Shown here piece by piece: positions 17,883-25,640 of a stretch of DNA of 64,000 bases. This DNA is from Phaeobacter inhibens DSM 16374. GTDB lineage: Bacteria > Pseudomonadota > Alphaproteobacteria > Rhodobacterales > Rhodobacteraceae. The translations under genes were made by a program, and so were the position numbers. The notes under the pieces are model-generated. The model did not search any database. It had not been told where the DNA came from and was given only the letters and a program-made list of their open reading frames with translations. The stretch's first letter is position 1. Every line of letters begins with the position of its first letter. The stretch covers positions 2,957,009 through 3,021,008 of the forward strand of contig NZ_KI421498.1 of assembly GCF_000473105.1 (NCBI RefSeq). The letters are read 5' to 3'.

Positions 17883-19498
17883 GCCGAGGTCTCCTTGCCA
17901 ATCGCGCGGCGCAGGGCTGCACGAAATTGGTTTTCGTCAAATGCCGGGCGCCGCGCCGCTACGTGCTGATCGGGACGGATCAGATAGACGGCACTAGTTT
18001 CATCGCCGAGGTAACGCTCGCGCAGGGTTCTGGTCTTGTCATCTTTGGTCGACAAGTTGAGCCGCGTCACCGTGATGCCTGCCTCTTCAAAGCTATCGGG
18101 GGCCTCTGCGTCGATGGTCAGCAGGGTAAACCGGTCTGCCAGTTGGGGCAGCAGATATCCGTCCGGGGTAGGCGCATCGGGGCAGGGGCTACCCGGCCTG
18201 GTCCGCTGCGGCCCACGCAAGGCATCCGCCGAATTCAGCGCCGACCCCTCATAGGTGCAGGGGAGGGATAGGCGCCCAGAATTCACCAGCGGGCGGGCAA
18301 AGGCGTGATGTTCGGACAGATCCAGAACCGCGTCCCGCAGAACCCGGCTCATTTCCGACTTAGGTGTGATGAAATCGGTGGAACGGGATGAGTTCAGGAT
18401 GTTTTCATCTGCGCCATGGACGCGTTCGCGGTCATAACTGTCCAGCAGGCTCTCCGGCGCCTTTCCCTCTAGCGCCAGTTTCAGTTTCCAGCACAGGTTA
18501 TCTGTGTCCTGCAAACCGGAGTTGGCCCCCCGGGCGCCGAATGGTGACACCTGATGTGCGGCATCGCCTGCAAAGAGCACGCGACCGTGGCGGAATTTTT
18601 CCATCCGGCGGCACTGGAAGGTGTAGATTGAGACCCACTCCAGCTCGAATTTCACATCCTCGCCCAGCATTTCCTTCAGCCTTGGGATCACGTTCTCCGG
18701 GCGCTTCTCTCGTTCCTTGTCGATGTCCCAGCCAAGCTGCAGGTCGATCCGCCAGACACCGTCAGGCTGTTTGTGCAGGAGTGCCGATTGCCCCTTGTTG
18801 AAAGGCGGGTCAAACCAGAACCAACGCTCGGTCGGGAAGTCTGCGTCCATGATCACATCCGCGATCAGGAAGTTGTCCTCAAACACCCGACCCACGAAAT
18901 CGAGCCCCAGCATCTGCCGGGTTGGGGAGCCCGCGCCATCGCAGGCAATCAGCCAATCAGCCTCAAGATTGTAAGACCCTTCTGGTGTGTCGATCTCCAG
19001 CGTGACGTGATCCTCATGGGTGCCGATTGCAGAGACCTTGTTACGCCCACGAATCTCAATTGGGGCCCCTGCTGCCTGAAGTGCGTTAGCCCGCTGAACC
19101 AGATATTCCTCAAAGTAATATTGCTGCAGGTTGATAAAGGCGGGCTGCGCATGGCCGCTCTCCGGCAGCAGGTTGAATTCATAGACCTTGCGGTCATCAA
19201 AAAACACTTTGCCCAGGTTCCACTGCACGCCTTTGTCCACGAGCGGGTCGCAGAAGCCGAGGCGGTCAGCGATTTCAAGACTGCGTTTGGAAAAACAGAT
19301 GGCCCGGCTGCCGAAGCTGACCTTGTCATTCTCGTCAAGCACCACGACCCCAATCCCCTGTTGGGCGAGATCAATTGCAGCGGCCAGCCCCACAGGTCCG
19401 GCACCGATCACGATGACAGGGTGGCGTACCGGGGCGCCTGTGTCCTGATCTTCGCTGCGCTGATAGGGGTACATGGGAACTTCAAAGATCTTGTTCAT
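17879..19498 (-). CDS. FAD-dependent aromatic hydroxylase (MhpA/PheA-like)
   Basis: A 539-residue class A flavoprotein monooxygenase. It has the dinucleotide-binding motif VIVIGAGPVGLAAAIDLAQQ, the middle WLIACDGAGSPTRQMLG (DG motif) and the second FAD motif RVLFAGDAAHQVSPFGARG, plus a C-terminal thioredoxin-like region as in phenol-type hydroxylases. It should use NAD(P)H and O2 to hydroxylate a phenolic acid. Within the homogentisate operon a hydroxyphenylacetate or related substrate is a reasonable guess, not shown. The start at 19498 has GGGAGGAAA upstream; a longer frame to 19600 lacks one. Confidence 0.85.
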   Translation of the reverse strand: MNKIFEVPMYPYQRSEDQDTGAPVRHPVIVIGAGPVGLAAAIDLAQQGIGVVVLDENDKVSFGSRAICFSKRSLEIADRLGFCDPLVDKGVQWNLGKVFFDDRKVYEFNLLPESGHAQPAFINLQQYYFEEYLVQRANALQAAGAPIEIRGRNKVSAIGTHEDHVTLEIDTPEGSYNLEADWLIACDGAGSPTRQMLGLDFVGRVFEDNFLIADVIMDADFPTERWFWFDPPFNKGQSALLHKQPDGVWRIDLQLGWDIDKEREKRPENVIPRLKEMLGEDVKFELEWVSIYTFQCRRMEKFRHGRVLFAGDAAHQVSPFGARGANSGLQDTDNLCWKLKLALEGKAPESLLDSYDRERVHGADENILNSSRSTDFITPKSEMSRVLRDAVLDLSEHHAFARPLVNSGRLSLPCTYEGSALNSADALRGPQRTRPGSPCPDAPTPDGYLLPQLADRFTLLTIDAEAPDSFEEAGITVTRLNLSTKDDKTRTLRERYLGDETSAVYLIRPDQHVAARRPAFDENQFRAALRRAIGKETSA

Positions 19499-19652
19499 CT
19501 GGTTTCCTCCCGAAAATACATGCCGTAGGGCAAAGCTCTCCCATGTACCGGCAGGGGCTGCCGGTATCGGATAAGAGCCTGTCATAAATTGCCCCGGCAC
19601 GACACGATCTGGATCAAATCACCCCAGATGGGTCTCTGCCGGGTCTTGGATC

Positions 19653-20603
19653 TTAGCCCTGCAGTGCGTCCCACATTTCCAGATCGCGTTGGGCGGTCCA
19701 GATGCGTGGGGTATCGACGCCGCGGGCCTCATCATAGGCGCGCGCCACGTTGAAGGGCAGACAATGCTCATAGATCGCGTAGTCCGCAAACTTCGGATCA
19801 CATTCGGCGCGCACCGCGTCCCAGGCCTCTTTCAGGGTTCCGTTGCGGGCCGCAACCTTGGCGGCAGGGCGGTAAGTGCTTTCGACGAAATCGCGGGTGT
19901 TCTCAATGGCAGCATTGACCATCTCTTTGCCCACCAGCGCATCGCCGCGACCTGGCGCGATGGCGTCGACGTCATAGGCCTTGATATTATCCAGCGTCCG
20001 GCCCCAGTCGCCGAAATGCCCGTCGCCGCAATAGCAGGCGGAGTGGTATTCAACGATGTCGCCGGTGAACATCACGTTCTGATCTGGCACATGGATCACC
20101 GCGTCACCTGCGGTATGGGCGCGGCCCAGATGTTTGATATCAACGCGGCGGTTGCCGAGGTAGACAGTCATGGAATCGCTGAAGGTTGTGGTCGGCCAGG
20201 TCAGACCGGGGATGCTCTCATGGCCTTCGAAGAGGCGTGGGAAGCGCTGGAACTCGCTGTCCCAGTCTTCCCGCCCACGTTCGACGACCATCGACCGCGC
20301 CTTATCCGACATGATGATGTTCTGCGCGCCAAAGGCAGATGCGCCCAGCACGCGGACAGCATGATAATGCGTCAGCACCACATGGGTGATCGGCTTGTCG
20401 GTCACGGACCGGACGCATTCGATCACCTTATTCGCCAGCCGCGGGGTGGCCTGGGCCTCAACGATCATCACAGAGTCATCGCCGATGATGACGCCGGAGT
20501 TCGGGTCGCCCTCGGCGGTGAAGGCATACAGGCCCTCGCCGATCTCATCAAAGGTGATCTTCTTTTCGGTCATGTCCCCTTGGGACGCAAAAGCTTTTGC
20601 CAT
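19653..20603 (-). CDS. MBL-fold hydrolase-like protein with one metal site altered
   Basis: A 316-residue metallo-beta-lactamase-fold protein. The usual HxHxDH is here H79-Y-H81-A-V-R84, so the Asp and last His of site 2 are lost, and the usual PGHG is PGRG (R219). The other ligands remain: H79, H81, H163 (RAHTAGD) and D182 (FTGD). This pattern keeps the site-1 histidines and loses site 2, so a mononuclear metal site is expected. It starts with AAGGAAG upstream, and ends about 150 bp before the monooxygenase start. A role in releasing or processing an intermediate of homogentisate breakdown is inferred only from the operon. Confidence 0.82.
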   Translation of the reverse strand: MAKAFASQGDMTEKKITFDEIGEGLYAFTAEGDPNSGVIIGDDSVMIVEAQATPRLANKVIECVRSVTDKPITHVVLTHYHAVRVLGASAFGAQNIIMSDKARSMVVERGREDWDSEFQRFPRLFEGHESIPGLTWPTTTFSDSMTVYLGNRRVDIKHLGRAHTAGDAVIHVPDQNVMFTGDIVEYHSACYCGDGHFGDWGRTLDNIKAYDVDAIAPGRGDALVGKEMVNAAIENTRDFVESTYRPAAKVAARNGTLKEAWDAVRAECDPKFADYAIYEHCLPFNVARAYDEARGVDTPRIWTAQRDLEMWDALQG

Positions 20604-20614
20604 GGTGGTCTTCC

Positions 20615-21871
20615 TTATCTTGCGTAGGGGTCTTCAAGGGCGGCCAGAACAGTGCCGGTGCAATCGCCAAAGCCGATGGTATAGCCATCGCCCTTTGCCG
20701 CGCCTTTCAGGGTCAGCGTATCGCCATCAGCGATGAAAGAACGCTCCTCGCCGGTGTCCAGCGTCAGCGGCTCCTTGCCGCCCCAGCTGAGTTCCAGAAG
20801 TGAGCCACGACTGTCCTTGGTTGACCCGGAAATGGTGCCCGAACCCAAAAGGTCGCCTGCGTTCATCGGGCAGCCGGAGGTGGCGTGATGTGCCAGCTGC
20901 TGCGCTGCGGAGTAGTACATTTCCTTGTAGTTGGTTCGCACAATCGTTGTGGCGTTCTTGCCTTCCGGAGCCATAGTGACTTCCAGGTCAATGTCATAGA
21001 GCATCGGGCCGCAGTCCTTCAGGTGGTCCAGCAGTTCCACCTCGCGCTCGGGCGTGTCGCAGCGGAACGGCTCTAGCGCCGCTTTGGTCACAATCCAGGG
21101 GCTGATCGTGTTGGCCGTCGCCTTGGCCTGGAACGGCCCTAGCGGTTGATATTCCCAGGCTTGAATATCGCGTGCAGACCAGTCGTTCAGCAGCACGTAA
21201 CCAAAGATATGATCGTCTGCTTCCTGAACGGTGATCGGCCCCTCGGAAGGGGTGCCGACGATGGCGCCCATTTCCAGCTCGATATCGAAGCGCGCGCAGG
21301 GCGCCCACCGTGGCTTGTCGTCATTCGGGCCTTTCAGCTGGCCCCAGGGGCGGCGTACATCGGTGCCGGACACCACCACAGAGGAGGCGCGACCATTGTA
21401 GCCGATCGGGATATGGAGCCAGTTCGGAGGCAGGGCATTTTCCGGGCCGCGGAACATGGTGCCAACATTGAAGGCGTGGTTCTTGCCGGCGTAGAAGTCG
21501 GTGTATTCGCTCACCGCAAACGGCATGTGCAGTTCGGCAGCGGAGGCGGCAACCAGCAGCGGTTCCACTTTCTCCTGTTCGGCGGCTCCTTCGGACAGCA
21601 ATGCGGTCAGACGGTCGCGCAGTGCAGCCCAGACGGCGGGGCCTTCCTCCATCAGGTCGTTCCAATAGGGCACGTCGAACAGCGGCACATCGCCCAGCTG
21701 GATCAGCCCGGTCTCCTCGGCGGCCTGCATGTCCAGGATCATGTCGCCGATCGCAACACCACAGCGCGGATCATCACTGTCGACAGAGAACACACCATAC
21801 GGCAGGTTGTTCAGGGGGAAGGGGTGGGCCGTACTATTGGCAGAAGAGACCCAGGATTTCATCAAAGGCAT
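20615..21871 (-). CDS. fahA: Fumarylacetoacetase
   Basis: A 418-residue fumarylacetoacetate hydrolase with the N-terminal SH3-like domain (PFPLNNLPYGVFSVD) and the catalytic FAH domain: DFYAGKNHAFNVGTMFRG, the acid pair in FDIELEMGAIVG, and NDWSARDIQAWEYQPLGPF. It splits fumarylacetoacetate to fumarate and acetoacetate, the last step of tyrosine degradation. The start at 21871 (MPLMKSW) has AAAGGA upstream; the longer frame would run into the hmgA 3' region. It follows hmgA by about 100 bp. Confidence 0.95.
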   Translation of the reverse strand: MPLMKSWVSSANSTAHPFPLNNLPYGVFSVDSDDPRCGVAIGDMILDMQAAEETGLIQLGDVPLFDVPYWNDLMEEGPAVWAALRDRLTALLSEGAAEQEKVEPLLVAASAAELHMPFAVSEYTDFYAGKNHAFNVGTMFRGPENALPPNWLHIPIGYNGRASSVVVSGTDVRRPWGQLKGPNDDKPRWAPCARFDIELEMGAIVGTPSEGPITVQEADDHIFGYVLLNDWSARDIQAWEYQPLGPFQAKATANTISPWIVTKAALEPFRCDTPEREVELLDHLKDCGPMLYDIDLEVTMAPEGKNATTIVRTNYKEMYYSAAQQLAHHATSGCPMNAGDLLGSGTISGSTKDSRGSLLELSWGGKEPLTLDTGEERSFIADGDTLTLKGAAKGDGYTIGFGDCTGTVLAALEDPYAR

Positions 21872-21975
21872 GCGTGATCCTTTTGTTTGAGAGCCGCTGC
21901 TCTCGTCATTTTTCCCGAAATACTCCGGGGGTGAATGCGGCCTTTGGGCCGCAGAGGGGGCAGCGCCCCCCCTAT

Positions 21976-23337
21976 TTATTTTTTGCCCGGGGTGCCGTCG
22001 AATTTCTTTTCGATGTCGGCCCAGCAATCGATGTAGTCATCCTGCAGCGGTGCCTCATTGGCGGCAAATGGGGTCAGATGCTGCGGGAAACGGGTCTCGA
22101 ACATAAAGGACATTGTGTTGTCCAACTTCTCCGGACCCAAATCTGCGTTGGATGCGCCCTCAAAGGCGTTTCTATCCGGGCCGTGCGGCAGCATCATATT
22201 GTGCAGGCTGACGCCGCCGGGAACAAAGCCCTGAGGCTTGGCGTCATACTGGCCATAGATATTGCCCATCAGTTCCGACATGATGTTCTTGTGATACCAC
22301 GGTGGGCGGAAGGTATCTTCCGCCACCATCCAACGTTCCCGGAACAGAACAAAATCGATATTTGCGGTGCCGGGCTGGCCAGACGGCGCCGTCAGCACGG
22401 TAAAGATTGACGGATCCGGATGGTCAAACAGGATGGCTCCAACCGGGCAATAGGTCCGCAGGTCATATTTCACCGGCGTGTAGTTGCCGTGCCAGGCCAC
22501 GACATCCAGCGGTGAGTGACCGATTTTGGTCTCGTGAAACTGGCCACACCACTTGATTGTGACGGTAGAAGGCGTCTCACGATCCTCAAATGCCGCCACC
22601 GGGGCCTTGAAATCCCGGGGATTTGCCATGCAGTTGGCCCCGATCGGACCACGGCCGGGCAATTCAAACTTCTGCCCGTAATTTTCGCAGACAAAGCCAC
22701 GACAGGGGCCGTCCAGTACTTCGACCCGGTAGACCAGCCCGCGTGGGATGATGGCAATTTCCTGAGGTTCAATATCGATGATGCCCAGCTCGGTTGCAAA
22801 CCGCAGGCGCCCTTCCTGTGGGACCACCAGCAATTCGGAATCAGCGGAATAAAAGTAGCTGTCCACCATGGAGTCGGTAACCAGATAGATATGGCTCGCC
22901 ATGCCGACCTGGGTGTTGACGTCTCCTGCCGTGGTCATGGTGCGCATACCCGTGAGCCAGGTCAGTCCCTCTGTGCCGTGCGGCACGGGATCCCAGCGGT
23001 ACTGACCGAGGCTGATCACATCCGGGTCCACGTTCGGGGCGGACTTCCAATAGGGCAGATCAATCTTAGTGTAGCGGTGCGAGTGTTTCACCGACGGGCG
23101 AATGCGATAGCACCAGGTGCGTTCGTTCTGATGGCTTGGAGCGGTAAAGGCCGTACCACTCAGCTGTTCGCCATAAAGGCCGTAGTTGCATTTCTGGGGG
23201 CTGTTCATGCCCTGCGGTAGGGCACCGGGCAACGCTTCTGTTTCAAAGTCATTGCCAAATCCGGGCATATAACCCGTGTGAGGCCCTGCAGGAGATGGGG
23301 CCTGGATCATTTCATGGGCATCGACTTCGTGATTCAT
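21976..23337 (-). CDS. hmgA: Homogentisate 1,2-dioxygenase
   Basis: A 453-residue Fe(II) dioxygenase that opens the homogentisate ring to maleylacetoacetate. Family motifs are clear: [20 protein letters not shown] at the N-terminus, [40 protein letters not shown] with iron ligands, and [17 protein letters not shown]. The ATG at 23337 has AAAAAGGAGC upstream. It is the first gene of the seven-gene operon reading left and is divergent from a MarR regulator. Confidence 0.97.
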   Translation of the reverse strand: MNHEVDAHEMIQAPSPAGPHTGYMPGFGNDFETEALPGALPQGMNSPQKCNYGLYGEQLSGTAFTAPSHQNERTWCYRIRPSVKHSHRYTKIDLPYWKSAPNVDPDVISLGQYRWDPVPHGTEGLTWLTGMRTMTTAGDVNTQVGMASHIYLVTDSMVDSYFYSADSELLVVPQEGRLRFATELGIIDIEPQEIAIIPRGLVYRVEVLDGPCRGFVCENYGQKFELPGRGPIGANCMANPRDFKAPVAAFEDRETPSTVTIKWCGQFHETKIGHSPLDVVAWHGNYTPVKYDLRTYCPVGAILFDHPDPSIFTVLTAPSGQPGTANIDFVLFRERWMVAEDTFRPPWYHKNIMSELMGNIYGQYDAKPQGFVPGGVSLHNMMLPHGPDRNAFEGASNADLGPEKLDNTMSFMFETRFPQHLTPFAANEAPLQDDYIDCWADIEKKFDGTPGKK

Positions 23338-23372
23338 GATGCGCTCCTTTTTGGTGTGCTCTGTTTCGGTAA

Positions 23373-23390
23373 TAGTTGATTTTGTAACTA
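23373..23390. promoter_or_regulatory. Candidate MarR operator between hmgA and its regulator
   Basis: An inverted repeat TAGTT-N8-AACTA (with a central TTGATTTTGT) lies in the 73-bp divergent gap, 36 bp from the hmgA start. Its location and symmetry fit a MarR-family operator that would control both hmgA and the regulator itself. The palindrome is visible; binding is inferred. Confidence 0.45.
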
Positions 23391-23410
23391 ACAAGGGATA
23401 GCTCTACCCC

Positions 23411-23851
23411 ATGGATGAAAAAGATGACTTCGCGCTGCAGGATTTCTTGCCGTATCTGCTCAACCGGGCTGCGGAGGAATCCTCGCTTGAGTTTCAAAAG
23501 CACTACAAGAACCGCTATGGAATGCTGCGCAATGAATGGCGGGTGCTGTTTCATTTGGGCAATTACGGTCGCATGACAGCAACTGAGATCGGCCAGCGTG
23601 CCAAGATACATAAGACGAAGATCAGCCGGGCGGTTGCGAAACTTGCAGAACGTCGCTTTGTTCTGCGTCATCGCGATGAGAAAGATCGTCGTGCCGAGCA
23701 CCTGGAGCTTACGTCGCAAGGTGAGGCCGCGTATCGTGACCTGAGCACGCAGGCTGCGATCTATGACCGTCAACTCGCGGGGCGGCTCAGCGACGGGGAA
23801 AGTGCGGCGCTGCGCCACATGTTGCGCAAACTTGCAGGAATTGAGCCATAG
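23411..23851 (+). CDS. MarR-family transcriptional regulator of the homogentisate operon
   Basis: A 146-residue winged-helix protein with the MarR core: MTATEIGQRAKIHKTKISRAVAKLAERRFV (recognition helix) and the wing RHRDEKDRRAEHLELTSQGE. It is divergent from hmgA and separated by only 73 bp. MarR proteins usually repress catabolic operons until the substrate binds, so homogentisate or an upstream phenolic is the expected effector; this is inference from position. Confidence 0.88.
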   Translation: MDEKDDFALQDFLPYLLNRAAEESSLEFQKHYKNRYGMLRNEWRVLFHLGNYGRMTATEIGQRAKIHKTKISRAVAKLAERRFVLRHRDEKDRRAEHLELTSQGEAAYRDLSTQAAIYDRQLAGRLSDGESAALRHMLRKLAGIEP

Positions 23852-23908
23852 ACATCGCCGGGCCGAGGCCTCAGATTGGACCGGCAACACAATATGAGGC
23901 CGTGCATA

Positions 23909-25123
23909 ATGACGGATGCTGCTTCGCGCGCCACGCCGATAATCGACTGGCTCACTGCTGAAGGGCTACGAGGGGCCAGCCGTCAGGAGATGTTGCAGGG
24001 GTTCTGCCAGAGGCTCGCCGATATCGGGGTGCCTCTGCTGCGCTTCCATCTGGCACAGCGCGCCTATCATCCGAAATATGGTGGTATCGGGTTTAGCTGG
24101 ACGCGGTCCGACGGGCTGTCGCATGAGTTCTATGAACACAGCGATACCCCGCGGGATGAATGGCTTTACAGCACCTTCTACTACATGTTGGAACGCGACG
24201 TTCCGGAGTTCCGAAGTAAGCTGACGGGCCATGTTCTGGAGAGATTTCCGGCGTTGGCACAGTTCAAGCAGCGCGGGGCGACGGATTATTTTGCATTGGC
24301 AAAGCGGTTCGGCGATTTTGCTGACGCGCCCTTTGACCCTCGGCGCCCGGGCGAGGGTATATTGTCCTCGTGGTCGACCGATCACCCGGAGGGGTTTACA
24401 AATGCAGATCTGGCCCTGATCCGCCAGATTTATTCGCATCTGGCATTGGCGTTGCGCGCGGCGTCCGCACAGCAGATGGCCAAAGATCTGTTGCAGGTCT
24501 ATCTGGGGCGCGATGCCGGGCAGCGGGTTTTGTCGGGAGAAATTCAACGCGGATCCTCCCGCCAGATTGATGCGGTGATCTGTTACTTCGATCTGAAAGG
24601 GTTCACCCAGCTGGCAGAACAAATTCCGGGTGCCGAACTGATTGATATGCTCAACGATTACTTCGGTCTGGCTGTTGAGACGATCCAGTCTCATGGTGGG
24701 AATATTCTGAAATTCATGGGTGATGGTATATTGTCCATGTTCGATCTTGGCAGCATTGGCGAGGATGCGACTGCTGCCCTGGCAGCCGCCAGCGCGCTAC
24801 AGGGGAAAATTCGCAATCGAAATACGCAGCGCTCTGCGCAAGGCGTGCCAACTGCGGATTTCACTCTTGCACTGCACGCCGGCGAAATCCTCTACGGAAA
24901 TATTGGGTCTGAGAACCGGCTGGATTTCACAGTTATAGGGCCAACCGTCAATCTGACGGCCCGAATCTCAGGTATGCACACTTCCGTCGGGCGCAGCATC
25001 ATCGTGTCTGAACAGGTGCAGAAAGCAGCTCAGCCGACCAGCCACGATCTGGTCTCGTTGGGGCGCTATATGCTGCGCGGTGTCGCGGAGCCGGTGGAGT
25101 TGTTCACGATCTACGAGGGTTAA
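23909..25123 (+). CDS. Class III adenylate/guanylate cyclase
   Basis: A 404-residue soluble protein. The N-terminal ~190 residues form a sensor-like domain (LLRFHLAQRAYHPKYGGIGFSW) of a type often paired with cyclases in alphaproteobacteria. The C-terminal catalytic domain has the first metal Asp in CYFDLKGFTQLAEQ, the second in LKFMGDGILSMFD, and the Asn/Arg pair in TVNLTARISGM. It should make cAMP (or cGMP). I take the ATG at 23909; other in-frame ATGs lie at 23876 and 23894 without a strong ribosome site. No transmembrane segments are seen. It lies 57 bp after the MarR gene and might be read with it. Confidence 0.9.
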   Translation: MTDAASRATPIIDWLTAEGLRGASRQEMLQGFCQRLADIGVPLLRFHLAQRAYHPKYGGIGFSWTRSDGLSHEFYEHSDTPRDEWLYSTFYYMLERDVPEFRSKLTGHVLERFPALAQFKQRGATDYFALAKRFGDFADAPFDPRRPGEGILSSWSTDHPEGFTNADLALIRQIYSHLALALRAASAQQMAKDLLQVYLGRDAGQRVLSGEIQRGSSRQIDAVICYFDLKGFTQLAEQIPGAELIDMLNDYFGLAVETIQSHGGNILKFMGDGILSMFDLGSIGEDATAALAAASALQGKIRNRNTQRSAQGVPTADFTLALHAGEILYGNIGSENRLDFTVIGPTVNLTARISGMHTSVGRSIIVSEQVQKAAQPTSHDLVSLGRYMLRGVAEPVELFTIYEG

Positions 25124-25292
25124 TTTCCGTGGCCTGCTGGGGTAGGAATTCTGTGAAAGGTAAAATTTGCCATAATTTTCGCATTTTTCTCCCTTAGTGC
25201 TGAGAGCAAGGAAAGGGTGTGGCCAGTGGGATTCGTCAAAAAATCGCAACGCGTCACCCCGGACAGCGACAGAGCAGCAAGGATAAGACGCA

Positions 25293-25604
25293 ATGAAACT
25301 GACACTGCGCATGACCCATCTGATAGCCACAGCGGCTGTGTGGCTCGCAACCGGTCCGAGAGCCTTTGCGGCGGGTGAGTGGCCGGATGCTGGTGGCCCC
25401 GGGAACGGCAATGGCAATGGGTGGGGCAATGGCTGGGGCAACGGTTGGGGCAACGGCGGAGGTAACGGAAATGGCAATGGCAACGGTGGTGGCCAGACGG
25501 TTCCGGAGATCGATGTCAGTGCAGGTCTGCTCGCCGTCGCTGCGGTTGCGGCAGCGCTGTTGTTGACCTGGGAACTGCGCCGTCGCCGATCCGCACAGAA
25601 CTGA
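25293..25604 (+). CDS. VPEID-CTERM surface/secreted protein with Trp-Asn-Gly repeats
   Basis: A 103-residue protein in three parts. A signal peptide ends near AFAA (residues 23-27). A low-complexity stretch of Gly/Asn/Trp (residues 36-68) follows, including WGNGWGNGWGN. The C-terminus has VPEID (70-74), a hydrophobic helix (about 75-92) and a basic end RRRRS. This tripartite tail is the sorting signal of exosortase-processed proteins. The matching exosortase E gene lies convergent 36 bp away. AAGGA at 25279-25283 supports the start. The mature protein would be only about 45 residues, so it may be a small surface peptide rather than an enzyme. Confidence 0.85.
   Translation: MKLTLRMTHLIATAAVWLATGPRAFAAGEWPDAGGPGNGNGNGWGNGWGNGWGNGGGNGNGNGNGGGQTVPEIDVSAGLLAVAAVAAALLLTWELRRRRSAQN
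25422..25457 (+). repeat. 12-bp tandem repeat, three copies, within the VPEID-CTERM gene
   Basis: Three copies of TGGGGCAAYGGY in direct succession encode (WGNG)x3. Copy number could vary between strains because the units are near identical. Confidence 0.8.
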
Positions 25605-25640
25605 CGCTGTCACAGCGTATCACGTCAGGGAAAACCGGGC

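Noticed and set aside
19689-20627. Plus-strand frame of about 310 codons opposite the MBL gene
   Set aside because: Antisense shadow of a high-GC gene; the minus-strand protein has clear MBL motifs and a ribosome site.
21146-23220. Plus-strand frames opposite fahA and hmgA
   Set aside because: Antisense shadows; no motifs, and the minus strand carries two certain enzymes.
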